This document shows positions 1 through 10,299 of a DNA stretch of 60,000 bases, piece by piece. This DNA is from Diphasiastrum complanatum (lineage: Eukaryota; Streptophyta; Lycopodiopsida; Lycopodiales; Lycopodiaceae). The position numbers and the translations under genes are program-made. The first letter of the stretch is position 1. Every line of letters starts with the position of its first letter. The notes beneath the pieces are model-generated. The model did no database searches. It saw nothing but the letters and a program-made list of their open reading frames with translations, and had not been told where the DNA came from. The DNA lies in contig CM055103.1 in the NCBI GenBank assembly GCA_029204225.1, positions 56,193,078-56,253,077 of the forward strand. Reading direction: 5' to 3'.

Positions 1-720
1 AATGCTCTAGCAACATTCCTACAAATGATAAACGATTTATTTCGTCCATATTTGGGAAAGTTTTTGGTAGTATTCTTAGACAACATTCTCGTTTACAGTA
101 AATCCTTGGTGGAACACGTAGAACACTTAAAAATCGTCTTGATGAAGCTTCGTTAGGAGTTACTCTATGCTAAAGAGTCCAAGTGTGAATTCTTTAAGCA
201 AGATTTGCTTTATCTCGGTCATAAGATCACAATAAATGAGATCAAAATTGACGAGGATAAAATCAAGATTGTGATTGAGTGGCCAATTTCGAAAACTGTG
301 AGGCAAGTAAAGTCTTTTTTAGGTTTTACTCTTTTCTTCAAGAGATTTATTGAGGATTATGCTAAGTTAGCAGCACCGCTTAATAATCTAACAAAAGAAA
401 TTGTTGATAAAAAAAAAAAGAGGAATCAACCTGGTCCGCCTGCTGTTTGGAAAGAGGAATTTAATCAGTGTTTTGAGAAACTTAAAACAATGATTGTTTC
501 AGCTCCCGTGTTACAAATGGCAAATCCAGATTTACCTTACGTTGTGAGAACAGACGCAAGTGATGTTGTAATTGGAGCAATTCTATTACAAATGGATAGG
601 CCACTAGCGTTTGAAAGCAAAAAATTCACTGGTCCTCAGTTGCATTATACTCTGCAGGAAAAGGAATTATTTGCTGTAATCCATGCACTTAAAACCTGGA
701 GACACTACTTGTATGGTAGT
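1..720 (+). pseudogene. Ty3/gypsy (family A, copy 1) RT-RNase H fragment
   Basis: This is the 3' half of a gypsy reverse transcriptase followed by the start of RNase H. It enters from the left edge reading in frame 1. The RT active-site box reads FLDNILVY at 73-96, where functional relatives (and the two other copies in this window) have FLDDILVY, so one catalytic Asp is replaced by Asn. An in-frame TAG lies at 154-156. The stretch from 205 is open: the RT thumb/connection (VRQVKSFLGF), then the RNase H start with VRTDASDVVIGAILLQ and the conserved YTLQEKELFAVIHALKTWRHYLYG block. Coding stops where a copia-derived sequence begins at 721. The integrase of the same element resumes at 2112, so the element was split by insertion. 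It is non-functional. Confidence 0.93.
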
Positions 721-1220
721 TGCTGAATTCACACGTGTGGGACATCTTACACATGTACTTTTGATCTCCTAAGCCCAATAATACCATAAAGATCATACTA
801 GCATTGATTGACAATAGGAAAGCTGATCATACAAGAAATACTATTGTGTTACAAGCAAGATCTGTCAACAAAACATAAGACTAAGCATCATAAATGTCTC
901 TACTCAGCTAGAGAGAGAAAATAGCAAGTACAAAACTCGTGGAGAGAGAGAGGGCACAAAGAGCTTGTCTCCAAATTTGCATTACACACAAATCTTATCA
1001 TTTTCTCAATGAAAGTACATCACATATATATAGTTCCAAAAATGTCAAATTGAATCAAATACAATCTATTTGTATGAAACAATTTGCCTAGAACCTATAA
1101 ATTTTGTCTAAATCACATATAGATAAGATTTGTCAACTTCTGGATGATTTTTGTGGTCATTCAAGCAATAAATGACATGTACACATGATTTGCCACAGGT
1201 CTAGGCGCCCTACCTACGAC

Positions 1221-1400
1221 TATATGTATCTAATGTTTGTTGATAGCAATATTGTCATTCTTCTCATTTATGTTGATGACATTGTGGAAGTTGTATCAAG
1301 TTAGTTGATGAAACTAAGCTAGCACTTGGATGTGAGTCTAAAATGGAAGATCTAGGAGAGATACATTACATCCTAGGCCTAGAAATTGGAAAAGATTATC
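1221..1400 (+). pseudogene. Copia reverse transcriptase fragment
   Basis: The translation gives a short piece of Ty1/copia RT: the catalytic box ILLIYVDDIVEVV with both Asp residues, then KMEDLGEIHYILGLEIGKDY, which matches the conserved segment after the YVDD box. A stop codon and frame change lie between the two pieces. Upstream RT motifs are missing. The fragment is joined directly to LTR sequence near 1405, so the RNase H and polypurine tract were deleted. Confidence 0.8.
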
Positions 1401-1404
1401 TATG

Positions 1405-2111
1405 TTAGATATAGGGGTCTTATGTTTTTTTATATCAAGCATCTAGGTGTAGGATGTTGATAGGAACAAATTTGGCATAGATGGCAAATTATGCATTTCC
1501 ACTTGTAATGCCACTATTGAGCCAAAATAGAGTAAGAGGCTAAACTCGTGCCAATTAGAGTGTAGACAAGTGTAATGCTTTTGTTTGATGAATTCTAAGA
1601 GGTCCAATAGGATTTAGAGGTGGAACCATGTGAGGTCCAATAGGAATTTGAGGTTTGCTTGAATATAGTCCAATAGAATTAAGAGGTGCATGGATCAATG
1701 GTCCAATAGGATTAAGAGGTGACAAAGTGTGGTCCAATCATAGTTAAGCATAGTGGTAGCTCGTGGATCTAGTAGTATCATTGTACTCCTCATTTTGGAT
1801 CTAATTGATTTGGTGATTGTGTGGATTTTGAGTGTCATTGGATTTCTAGCTTTCTCTCTCTACCCGAGAGCTCATGATGGTTTTTCTCTCTCTACTCGAG
1901 TGAGCAGTTTTTTTTAACCTAGAATAATTTTTTAATACTTCCCACACGTGTGAGTGAGAGTTGGAAGTGATTGAATGCATGTAGTAGTGTGTTTTTGCCA
2001 TAGAATCAAAGATAGACCTTGAATCTCAATTTAGTCTTGATCTTGGTGCATCTACAACCTTAGGAGATCACAAGTACATGTTGTGGAAAATCCACACATG
2101 TGAAATCAACA
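1405..2111 (+). repeat. Copia LTR (element-2 family), 5' truncated
   Basis: Its reverse complement aligns along its length with the LTRs at 39592-40418 and 43872-44695. In LTR sense it runs on the plus strand and ends ...CAACA at 2111. The TGTGAG start is missing. It carries five CCAAT boxes at 1604, 1637, 1670, 1703 and 1733. Confidence 0.85.
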
Positions 2112-3165
2112 CACAGGACTCTGGACTTGGTTAAGAGGGAATTTTATTGGCCAAAGCTCAAGCCATATGTCGAGCCATATGCCCTGTCAACTAGCAAAGG
2201 CTGAACGCCATAAGGCTGCTGGTTTGTTGCATCCGTTAGATATCCCAGATAAGAAATGGGAAAGCATATCTATGGATTTTGTAGTTGGACTTCCAAAGAC
2301 CCAATGGCAAAATGGTTCTATTTGAGTTGTAGTGGATCGGTTAACTAAGTTAGCTGCATTCATACCAGTCAAGTCAAAAAAGGCTTCTGATTTAGCCCAG
2401 ATCTTTGTTGAAAGATTATTTCGGTTGTATGGTCTGCCAAGTGACATTGTTAGTGATAGAGATCCTAAGTTCACAGGTCACTTTTGGTCAGCAGTATTTC
2501 ATAAACTGGAAACTTCTTTGAGTTTGAGTTCTTGTGATCATCCTAAATCAGATGGTCAGACAGAAAGGACTAATCAAACTATGGAAGATATTTTGAGGAC
2601 GTATGTTTCTCACAGGCAATCTCATTGGGAAGATTATCTCCCACTGGTTGAGTTTGCATATAATAGTAGAAAACATTCTGCTATAGGTTACAGTCCTTTT
2701 ATGCTTATGTACGGTTTTCAACCTAGATCTCCAGTAAATGTTGAGACGAAGTCTGTTAAGATCTAGAAGGTTGTTGATTTTTTGCATGATATGCAAGAAA
2801 TGTTGCAAGTGGCTAAGGATAGTATCCGTAGTGCCCAAGATAGAGCTAAACACTATACCGATCTTAAGAGGTCTCCAAGAGATTTTAAAGTTGATGACTG
2901 GGTATATCTTAGGATTCCAAAAGATTCTAAGACATTACGTAATAGAAAGCATTATAAGTTGTCTACCCGTTATTGTGGACCTTTCAAGATTGTACGTAGA
3001 ATTGGTTCTTTGGCGTATGAACTCGATCTTCAAGGAAAATCGACTGCACACTCAGTGTTTCATGTAAGTCATTTGAAACTAAGTTTACATGATGGTGATA
3101 CAGTTGGATCGGATAAGGATTTATCCCATTTGGAAGGTCCATGCATAGGACTCTATTCTAGGTGA
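2112..3165 (+). pseudogene. Ty3/gypsy (family A, copy 1) integrase
   Basis: This continues the element that begins at position 1. After a frame change near 2185 it reads through the integrase core: first Asp in SISMDFVVGLPK, second Asp in IVSDRDPKFTGHFW, Glu in SDGQTERTNQTMED, so the DDE triad is kept. It then runs into the C-terminal GPY/F-type module (RYCGPFKIVRRIGSLAYEL ... HSVFHVSHLK). The zinc-binding N-terminus is largely lost at the copia junction. Stops occur near 2323 (TGA) and 2764 (TAG), so the gene is dead. No chromodomain is recognisable after the GPY/F module. Confidence 0.92.
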
Positions 3166-3201
3166 ATCTATGTATAGGGAACATAGGGCTATGCAGGAGT
3201 T

Positions 3202-3383
3202 CTTCTTACAACTATTGAGTGACAGATGTAAGAAGCACTTTGTAGGATTCCCATTTGTGTTAGTATTAGGTAGATGTGCAGGACTTGGAGGTTGATCTAC
3301 CATTCCATTGATTCCAGATGTTTCTCGGTTTCTGGCTCCCTGAGAAGTTCTTCTTACAACTGTTGAGTGACAGTTGTAAGAAG
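3202..3383. repeat. Pair of direct repeats, each a hairpin
   Basis: Two copies of a block of about 48 bp (AGTTCTTCTTACAACT...CTTTGTAGG) lie 148 bp apart. The second forms a perfect 14-bp stem (CTTCTTACAACTGT at 3350-3363 with ACAGTTGTAAGAAG at 3370-3383) around the 6-nt loop TGAGTG. The first (3202-3235) keeps the same loop with a mismatch in the stem. They lie just downstream of the gypsy A integrase, where its 3' untranslated region or LTR would be. Confidence 0.85.
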
Positions 3384-4605
3384 TACTTTGTAGGTTCGGT
3401 GATTTCAATTTAAAAGAGGTTGTGTTGATTTTGTGATTTTAGTAGGAGTAGTTTTAATTTAATTCCATGTTTCTTGAGTAGAATAGTCTAGCAATAATAT
3501 GTAGTCTGTAAGAACAATGAAAGAACTGAAACAATCTGTAGAATGTAGGAAATCAAGTTCTTGACAGATCCTATATCCAAGATGAGCTACCATTGTTAAT
3601 CAAGGACCGAAATCAAGTTGTCATTGTGCCTTTGATAGGTGGGTACAACACCATTATACTACCATTACACTGAAGACAGAACGGATAAGAAGCCATCTAT
3701 GGCTGAGCCCATTGTAAATATGATTCTGTATCAAACAGTAGCTACTTGAACGCCCATAGAATATTCGAGTATCAGCTAACTGTCTCAACTATCTGAGTTT
3801 CAGTTAGCAGAATTGTTGTCAAATAGCTGCTAATAGAGGAAGAAGAAGATGCTAATAGAAGCGGAGGGAGGAAGATGCTTCTGCAAACAGATTTGAGGTT
3901 TTTGAAGAAGAAGATAGAAGGCAGATCTATTTTGCCTAGCCAACTGAGATGGGTTCTCTTCCTCAAGATGGCAACTTTGGAGTGATCAAGAATTTTAAGA
4001 TGATTGATAGCAGATAGGAATTCGTCAACTCGAGTGAGGGATCAGCAACATAGACTCTATCAAATGAAATAGAAGAAAGAAGTTGTTTCAAAGAGGACTC
4101 AAGATTGGAGGAAGCACAATTGGCCAGTTTACACTGCTATTGGAGGAAGGATCAAGAGTGATCGATTCCCTAAGTCCATCAGGGAAGAAATCCTATAAGA
4201 CAGAATAGAACGTAAGTCTTTATTCTAGATCAGGGAGGTATTCATGACATAGATCGAATGATGGTTAGACAATTTGATAGGGAAGAGTCTGAAATGTAGG
4301 TTGACAGGGTGGTGGTCTGATAGTGGGAGGTAGCGGATGATATGTGAGGAAATACGACTGGCCCAATTTTCTACATTGGCGAGGTAGAACCTATCAAGTC
4401 TAGCTGAAGTGAAGGGAGGGGAGCGGTCGTTGGTCTAGACATGGAGATAAGGGAAATCACATAGTGAAAAAGTTAGAATAAAAGTAGAGCTATTGTGTTA
4501 TTGTATTGTGGGTCTGATCGGTGGATTAGTGTTACAACTGCCATAAATCTCTGATTTCCTTGAAAATTGACGCACGCCTCATACCAATGATGATGTACTG
4601 TAACT
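3384..4605. other. Unassigned interval
   Basis: No coding motif was recognised. By position the stretch should include the 3' end and 3' LTR of gypsy A copy 1, but no LTR boundary, polypurine tract or second copy could be matched within the window. It contains a purine-rich patch around 3835-3920. Confidence 0.5.
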
Positions 4606-5195
4606 ATTGGAAGTATTTCTAGTTAGGGTGGTGGCTAGATGTACTCACGAATGTAGTATAGGGATGTAAAGGATCAATCACTTCCTAAGATCTACAAGCT
4701 TCCTAACAAAATAAGAACTTAAACGAAATGGAGCATTAAGGCTTCCCAACTAGTGCTAAAAAATAGATGATATGGCTAAGGCGGTACCCAACTAGCCACT
4801 TACTTAAAAACACAAAGTCTTACTAAGGCTTCCCAACTAGCAAGAAGACTAATCTAAATCCTACTTGACACCCAAAAGGGATTTGGAAATAAGATTGCGG
4901 CTAATATTAAACATAAAACAAATAAAACGCATGCCACAATAAATCCAATGAAAGGAGGCAAGAGGAGGCCCGAGCACCTTCCCTCAAGCTATGCGCCCTC
5001 CAATGGGAACATAGAGAAATGGAATGATAATCTCAAAGAGAGAGCAATTAGCATAATCTCAAAGTGTTGTTTACAAGGAACATGCCTCTCTTCTTATAGC
5101 AAGAAGGGCCTTCCATAAGTATCCACTAATGGAATTAGTTTAAAACTAGCCATTCTAAGGCCTCTAAAACTTCTAACTTAGAACTTAACAGTAAC
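4606..5195 (-). repeat. Tat-type LTR fragment with three hairpins
   Basis: Read on the minus strand this matches most of the LTR at 56830-57675, including the stretch around the three GTTGGG-loop hairpins (4731-4758, 4773-4798, 4818-4845) and the segment with GAGGGAAGGTGCTCGGGCC. Homology fades upstream near 5195 and ends near 4606 at CTTCCAA, without the TTGGCGCC primer site seen beside the other copy. It is therefore a diverged, truncated or 3' LTR. The region with the fourth hairpin of the other copy is absent. Confidence 0.8.
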
Positions 5196-6056
5196 CACCC
5201 ATCCATAGGGTCACTACCAACCCACCCTCCATCCTCATGCCTAGTAAAGCCTCCTGCGATAATTGGCATCCCATACCACCAGCCATCGCCCTTGGCTCTT
5301 CCTATGTTGGAAATAAACTGGACCCTGTTTCGGTATTCGTGATCTATCAGATCATAACCAAGAAAACAAAGGTCCAGTTCAGACTTTACAAAAGATCAAC
5401 TCTAGAATGTTCGATTCCATAACATCTCAAGCGATCAGTTTTGACAGTAAACAGTAAACCAGCTCTGATATGATGACTACCAGATTTCCATCTATTAGGA
5501 ATTGGCGTCAGAAAAGATTACACTACTTCTACACTATCAAAATTGTTGTCATCATCGGAAATCAATTTCTTAATGGTGGATGGAATCGTCATGCAATGTG
5601 CATGTCCAAAATTACACTACCGAATCTATTACGAAGTCAACCGTGCACACACAAGAAGAGGGAAAGCAGATAAGTGATGCTATTAGCACCTGTGAGTTAT
5701 AGGAAAAGCTAGACTTTTTTCATCGCATTATCAGAAAGGAGTAAGAGCATATGACATCAAAATCCTCACTCTCTTACTCTCGCTCACTATCTCCCAGATA
5801 CTGGTATGGTAAAAAGAAGACTCACACACCTATATAGACATCCCTCATGCAGGAGGGGTAGAAGATCTGAAACGTTACAACCACAAGATGATTGTGAAGT
5901 CACATTCTTTGGTGGTATCTGTCGGTTCACATCACACATTGAATGGCATCATGCGGTAAGCGTTAATTTCCAAAAAGAGTCTCACAACTTAAGGATGTGA
6001 CTTCACTAGTAGCATGACCAAACTTGGTCACTTATTATCAGGTAGGGCCTGCAATT
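5196..6056. other. Unassigned interval
   Basis: Only short unconvincing open frames are present and no protein motif was recognised. Near 5461-5485 the minus strand reads ATCAGAGCTGG, partly like a tRNA-iMet primer site, but no LTR end precedes it. Confidence 0.4.
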
Positions 6057-6377
6057 TTATAACTCGGCCCGTAGGTGAAGATTCTCATTCATGAGTTTGG
6101 ATAGCTCATAAGAGTTGTGGCACCACTTCAACCTCTCATCTTCCACTTGTCTGGTAAGTTCCTCCATGGAAGCAGTATGTTGATTTATTACCTTGGTCAA
6201 TTGAGTGGGTTGAACAACAACAGATGTGTATGCAGCCTGGTAGTATAGGACTTCATTTTCCAACTGGTAAGACTCTGCCTTGGCGGCTGCCAGATGTCCC
6301 TTAGCCCCTAATAGCCTCTCCCGCAGGTCAATGTTATTGGCCATCCAGCTTTGCCTCGCTAGTAGCAAGATTACCTT
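6057..6377 (-). pseudogene. Coiled-coil-like fragment, unrecognised
   Basis: A stretch of about 105 codons, rich in Leu/Glu/Ala/Lys with heptad-like spacing (LLGAKGHLAAAKAESYQLE, then MEELTRQVEDERLKW, KLMNENLHLRAEL), predicts an alpha-helical coiled coil. It has no ATG at the 5' side: the frame opens after a TGA at 6378-6380. Upstream residues in another frame (KCLTNKMHETAKVEVLKGN) suggest that a frameshift cut a longer helical protein. It lies immediately downstream of copia debris on the same strand but does not look like a copia domain. The function is unknown. Confidence 0.4.
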
Positions 6378-6474
6378 TCAACACTTCAACTTTGGCGGTC
6401 TCGTGCATTTTATTGGTCAGGCATTTCAACAGTTGGGTCTTTAATAGGGGTGCTCTCTCGATCCATTCGTCTAC

Positions 6475-7481
6475 CTAGTCAGTGTCAATGCATTTAGCAG
6501 CGAGCCATTGCTCTACTTCCGCTCTACAGTTCAGCATCCCAAAATCCTCTAGGATTTTTTGGGTGTATCTAGACTGGTGAAGGTATACCTTACCTCCCTC
6601 ATAGTCCCTTTCAATTTGCAAGCCAAGGTAGCACCTGGCTTCTCCCAGATCCACGATCTCGAAATGTTTCGGGATGTCTTCCTTCACTTCAGTGTCGTCC
6701 ACATATACAGCCACAATAATGATTTGCCCATCTGTAATTTTGACATACACATTGGAATCAGCCATCAGTGGCTTGAATCCTAATGATTTCAGAGCTTGAT
6801 CCTTCCTTGATTTCGAGCTAACTGTTTCAGACCATAGATACTTCTATGCATTCTGCATGCATAATCAGGAAGTGAATTTGAGACGTATCCTGGGGGTTGA
6901 TCCATGTAGACCTCCCCGTCTAACTCAGCATGCAAGAAGGCTGTCTTCTTGTCCACAATGTGGATCCTGAGGTCATAAGCAACTGTGTATGCAAATAACA
7001 GACGTAGGGATGAATATTTGATGACAAGAGAGAAGGTTTCAGAGTAGTCAATACCATATCTCTGAGAAAATCCCTTCACTACCAGTCTTGCCTTGTATTT
7101 TGAGACATTTCCATCCGGTCCATACTTGAGCTTGAAAACCCATTTGCATTTGACAATCTTGCTCTTATGTGGTAATGGCTACAACATCCATACCTGGTTC
7201 TTCTTGATGAATTCCATCTCTTCGTTCATGGCTTGGACTCTATCAGATCTTAGCACTTTGATGCGTGCATCCAGTTGGTCCTCTACCAAAGTCTTGAACT
7301 CCTTGAAGCGAGCAAAAGCGTCAGATTTCTTCTTCGAGAAATAAATCCATGTCCTCCTAGAGTAATCATCTATGAAAGTCATAAAATAATATGCTTTTTC
7401 CAATGACATGGTCTTCATTGGGCCGCACAGCAACACAACGTCAAGTGCAACAAGACAAGACAACAGAATTGCTCTCAACAA
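6475..7481 (-). pseudogene. Copia integrase-RT remnant
   Basis: On the minus strand this begins with part of the integrase core (PMKTMSLEKAYYFMTFIDDY, RRTWIYF, IKVLRSD). At about 7235 it jumps directly to the RT start (AMNEEMEFIKKNQVW), so the integrase C-terminal half is deleted. RT continues with KGFSQRYGIDYSETFSLV, TAFLHAELDGEVYMDQPPGY and YGLKQ. After a frame break it resumes with the catalytic VAVYVDDTEVKED and DLGEARCYLGLQIERDY. The YVDD box is intact, but several stops and frame changes make the gene dead. RNase H is absent. Confidence 0.9.
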
Positions 7482-7617
7482 ACCGTATATTCAACTGATA
7501 AGTAAGTACAAAGATAAGTTGCTTAAAAGCACTCAAAGGGCTTGTAAAAGAAAGATGGCCCGATAACTCTAGAACTAAGCACATGTGGTGCCATCGAAAT
7601 AAGAAAGCACTGTATAA
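7482..7617. other. Junction between opposing copia fragments
   Basis: A minus-strand reading (GHLSFTSPLSAFKQ) vaguely recalls the GAG-pre-integrase HLGHLS pattern, but the flanking residues do not fit well. It links the minus-strand copia remnant to the plus-strand copia 3' region, and no clean element end is visible. Confidence 0.3.
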
Positions 7618-8670
7618 GTGGATCATTGCTATTTTAACTCTTTTTGTATAGATGGAGCTATGCAATTGGATGGATGTTATCTTGCTGTAAAATCAAGTAA
7701 TGGATCTGGAAAACAAATTCTTTTCAATGAATCTGATGGTCAAGTTGATGATCAAGAGGTTGATCTCAAAGGGCTTCAACTAGTCAAAAGGGAATTTGGA
7801 GCTAGTCAAGAGCATCAAAGGAGAGGTAGTTGGCAAAGATATAATGGATCTATTTTTGCAGCTTATTGAAGACTCAAGTAAGGTCAAAGGAGCAGCAAGG
7901 AAGTGTTGTTCAAGTTTACTTTACTTGTTCTATCTCATGTTTAAGCATTTGCATGTGGATGTGTGCAAATTGTCAAGATATGGTACAACTAGCTACATTG
8001 GTGAGCATCATTTTGATGTTGGATTTGTACTAGCATTCTTGGTTGGTTTTGCTGATGGAAATGAAGCTATTGGAGGTTCATTATGTCACTCATTCATGTC
8101 CAAGTCATCAAGTGATGATGGTATCTTGTGGCAAGATGAAGATGGAGGCTCATTCATGGAGTTTCATGGTGGATACATGGCAACAAAGGACAGGAGACAT
8201 GCAAGCAAATGTTGATCTCTCACATTTATTGTTTGTTTGCTGTATTTTTCCAGAGAGTTCAGAGTTGGAAGCATGGTGGAATGATTTCATTTACATTCTA
8301 TTTGATCCTTCATGTACTAGTTACTTCTTGACATGTAAAATTGATGTAAGAAATAGTGAAGCATCTCAAGTGGACACTATTCTTTGTATCAATCATGGTT
8401 GTTTCTATTTTGAGCATTACATGATCATTGAAAGGAGATCTATTCTTAGGAATATGGATCAGAGTTCTATGGTCAAAACTATGCTAGGAGCAAGCATGTT
8501 GAGGTGCAATATCATTTTGTGAGGGAGCAAGTCATTGCAAAGGAGGTGGAGCTTCAACATGTGTCTTTAAGGGAATGTGTAGCTGATATCTTCACCAAAG
8601 CACTTGTTCATGAAGCATAGGACATCACTTGGAGTTTTATCAAAGTTTATGCTAAAACTAGTTGAAGAGA
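7618..8670 (+). pseudogene. Copia (element-3 family) 3' coding region
   Basis: Closely related to 52718-53598. It contains the shared block GAMQLDGCYLAVKSSNGSGK and ...DGQVDDQEVDLKGLQ. After a frame change comes the block from ELVKSIKGEVVGKDIMDLFL to AFLVGFADGNEAIGG (7796-8090). Near 8475-8615 it keeps the end of a copia RNase H: KHVEVQYHFVREQVIAKE and SLRECVADIFTKAL, the conserved C-terminal copia signature. The RT core is missing. A purine-rich tract (GAAGAGAGAA, about 8664) leads into the LTR. Confidence 0.8.
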
Positions 8671-8674
8671 GAAA

Positions 8675-9322
8675 TTGAAAGATTCAACTAGTTTGATCAT
8701 ATTTACTATATTTCCATATTTGACAAATTGAGGCCAACTTTGTATTTAGACTTAGAGATTGACTTTTCAAAGTTCATTAGTCTAAATTTCATTTGAATAA
8801 ACACTTTTTGAAAGTGTGGGAAAGTTAGAATGCGAGTTTGAATAGATTCAAATTTAAATGTTGAGTACTTTGAATCTAGACCCAAAAATAGTAGGGTTAG
8901 CATTTTGGAGGGAAAACCAAGTGGCCAAATAGGTTTAGGACCTGTTATAAAAGGAGGAAACTCATGGAGAGACACATCTTCTCTCTTCTCTATCTCATTT
9001 CATGCTTATACATGGTTCTCTTGGGTTCTACTATCCATTGGTGCACTATACTTGTGATTGCATGAAATTCTATGTGTAGAATAATCTATATTTGTTATTT
9101 TTGGATCCACATGTGTAGAATACAGTAGCTTGATGGTTTTGTACAGACAACAACAGTACTTTATCATTTGATTCATGTTTGATCAAGTTCTATTAGAGTT
9201 TGCATTTCATTTTGTGTGTAGATGCTAATTTTTCTACATTGGTGAGATTGGTAGGATATGTTCCTTTGTAACCAAAGATTAGGGACATGGATTGGATCAT
9301 AAATGATCTAAAATCCTTCACA
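8675..9322 (+). repeat. Copia 3' LTR (element-3 family)
   Basis: This aligns with the LTRs at 49730-50380 and 53599-54249 but is clearly more diverged. It ends ...CCTTCACA at 9322. A TATA box (TATAAAAG) lies at 8946-8953. The flank at 9323 continues a minus-strand gypsy gag reading, so this copy was inserted into that gag. Confidence 0.85.
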
Positions 9323-10294
9323 TTCTTCCATGATAAAAGGAGTCTCAACTGGTAAGACACATCTAACTTTACATTCATGGTTAGAGTGACCTGGAGCTCC
9401 ACATCATGTACACCAGATATTCAGATCAGAAGAAGGTGTCTTTTGCCGCTTATCTAATGCTTCAGATATCTATACTTTTAAATCTTGCATTTGCTTCAAC
9501 AGATCTGAGATATTCTTCTTCCAAACTTTGTCAGTCTTTGGAGATGATTCCTTGGATGGTTGGGTCTTCTTTTTATTCTTTTTCTCCTTCTTGTGGTTCT
9601 TATGTCTGTCGGAAGAATTTGAGCTTTTTGTGTCGGAATCAGTATTGGAACTTGATGACTCCAAGCTATCGGATGAATCCTCTTCTAAGCTTGAATCATC
9701 AGACAAAGACAATGACTTCTTCTTTGTCTTCTTGCTGGAACGACACTTCCGAGCAATCTTTGACATTTCATAATTCTCTACTATTGCAATAACTTTGTCC
9801 AAGGTATTCATGGGTCCTTGTCGGCAGTACCTGTCAATCTTACTTGGCAGCCCTACAAGGTACCATTCTATCTACAATGCAATAGGATAAACACCCATCA
9901 TTTTTCCAATTACATTTTTTACCTTCCGGGTGTACCTTCTCAATGACTCCTTCTCTTTCTTTTGATATAGAGTTTAGTTGTGCAAACACTCGGGTAGAGT
10001 AACCAGTCTCGCGAAACTGGATGAGAAGGGCTTCTCTCAGCAGGTCCCAAGTGTTAACGACTACACGATCCATTCGGTTGTACCAAAGTTGGGCTCTTGA
10101 TAATTGGCAAAAAGTGATGTGCCGCGCTGAAAGGCTTGATGAAGGCTTTTGAAAAAGTTCTCATGATGGCTTTGGTATCTTTCCAAATGCTCGTGGTTGT
10201 AGAACTGCTTGAACTGCTTCCTGCAGTTGGCATTCATCTTTAATTGACAAACATCTAAATCCAACATATTAGCAATACCCAACAACAGCGCCAA
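9323..10294 (-). pseudogene. Ty3/gypsy (family C) gag
   Basis: Minus-strand pieces in order: a N-terminal segment starting beside the primer site (10294-10061; LHQAFQRGTSLFANYQEPNF); the gag core (10073-9840; WDLLREALLIQFRETGYSTR); a Ser/Lys/Asp-rich linker (9811-9470; SSKKTKKKSLSLSDDSSLEE); and a CCHC zinc knuckle near 9390 reading C-T-stop-CGAPGHSNHEC, where TGA replaces one residue. Frameshifts separate the pieces. The gene ends where the copia LTR is inserted at 9322; protease and RT are not found beyond it. Confidence 0.75.
10278..10293 (-). other. Gypsy primer binding site-like sequence
   Basis: The minus strand reads TGGCGCTGTTGTTGGG just downstream of the LTR-like repeat and directly before the gag frame. 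This resembles the TGGCGCCGTTGCC primer site used by Tat/Athila-type plant gypsy elements, with a few substitutions. Confidence 0.6.
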
Positions 10295-10299
10295 AAATA

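Larger units (their letters stand above)
721..2111. mobile_element. Rearranged copia insertion splitting gypsy A copy 1
   Basis: The left end (721 on, TGCTGAATTCACACGTGTGG) matches the plus-strand left end of the element-2 LTRs at 39592 and 43872. The right end (to 2111) matches the same LTR end in the opposite orientation. Between them lie a leader-like stretch (about 1040-1225, resembling 43340-43520), a copia RT scrap and a 5'-truncated LTR. Directly repeated LTRs of one intact insertion would face the same way, so this is a rearranged or double insertion. No matching target duplication is visible at the flanks (TGGTAGT on the left, CACAGGACT on the right). Confidence 0.7.

Noticed and set aside
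1555-1737. Pro/Ile/Gly-rich repetitive minus-strand frame
   Set aside because: It is the 33-bp CCAAT-array of a copia LTR read as protein; the LTR context makes coding unlikely.
3202-3383. Possible CRISPR-like spaced repeats
   Set aside because: There are only two copies, in a plant retroelement context; no array.
5461-5485. Copia primer binding site on the minus strand
   Set aside because: Only about 10 bases match and no LTR end (CA) precedes it.
9528-9773. Plus-strand Phe/Ser-rich frame resembling a membrane protein
   Set aside because: It is the antisense of the Ser/Lys/Asp-rich gypsy C gag linker.
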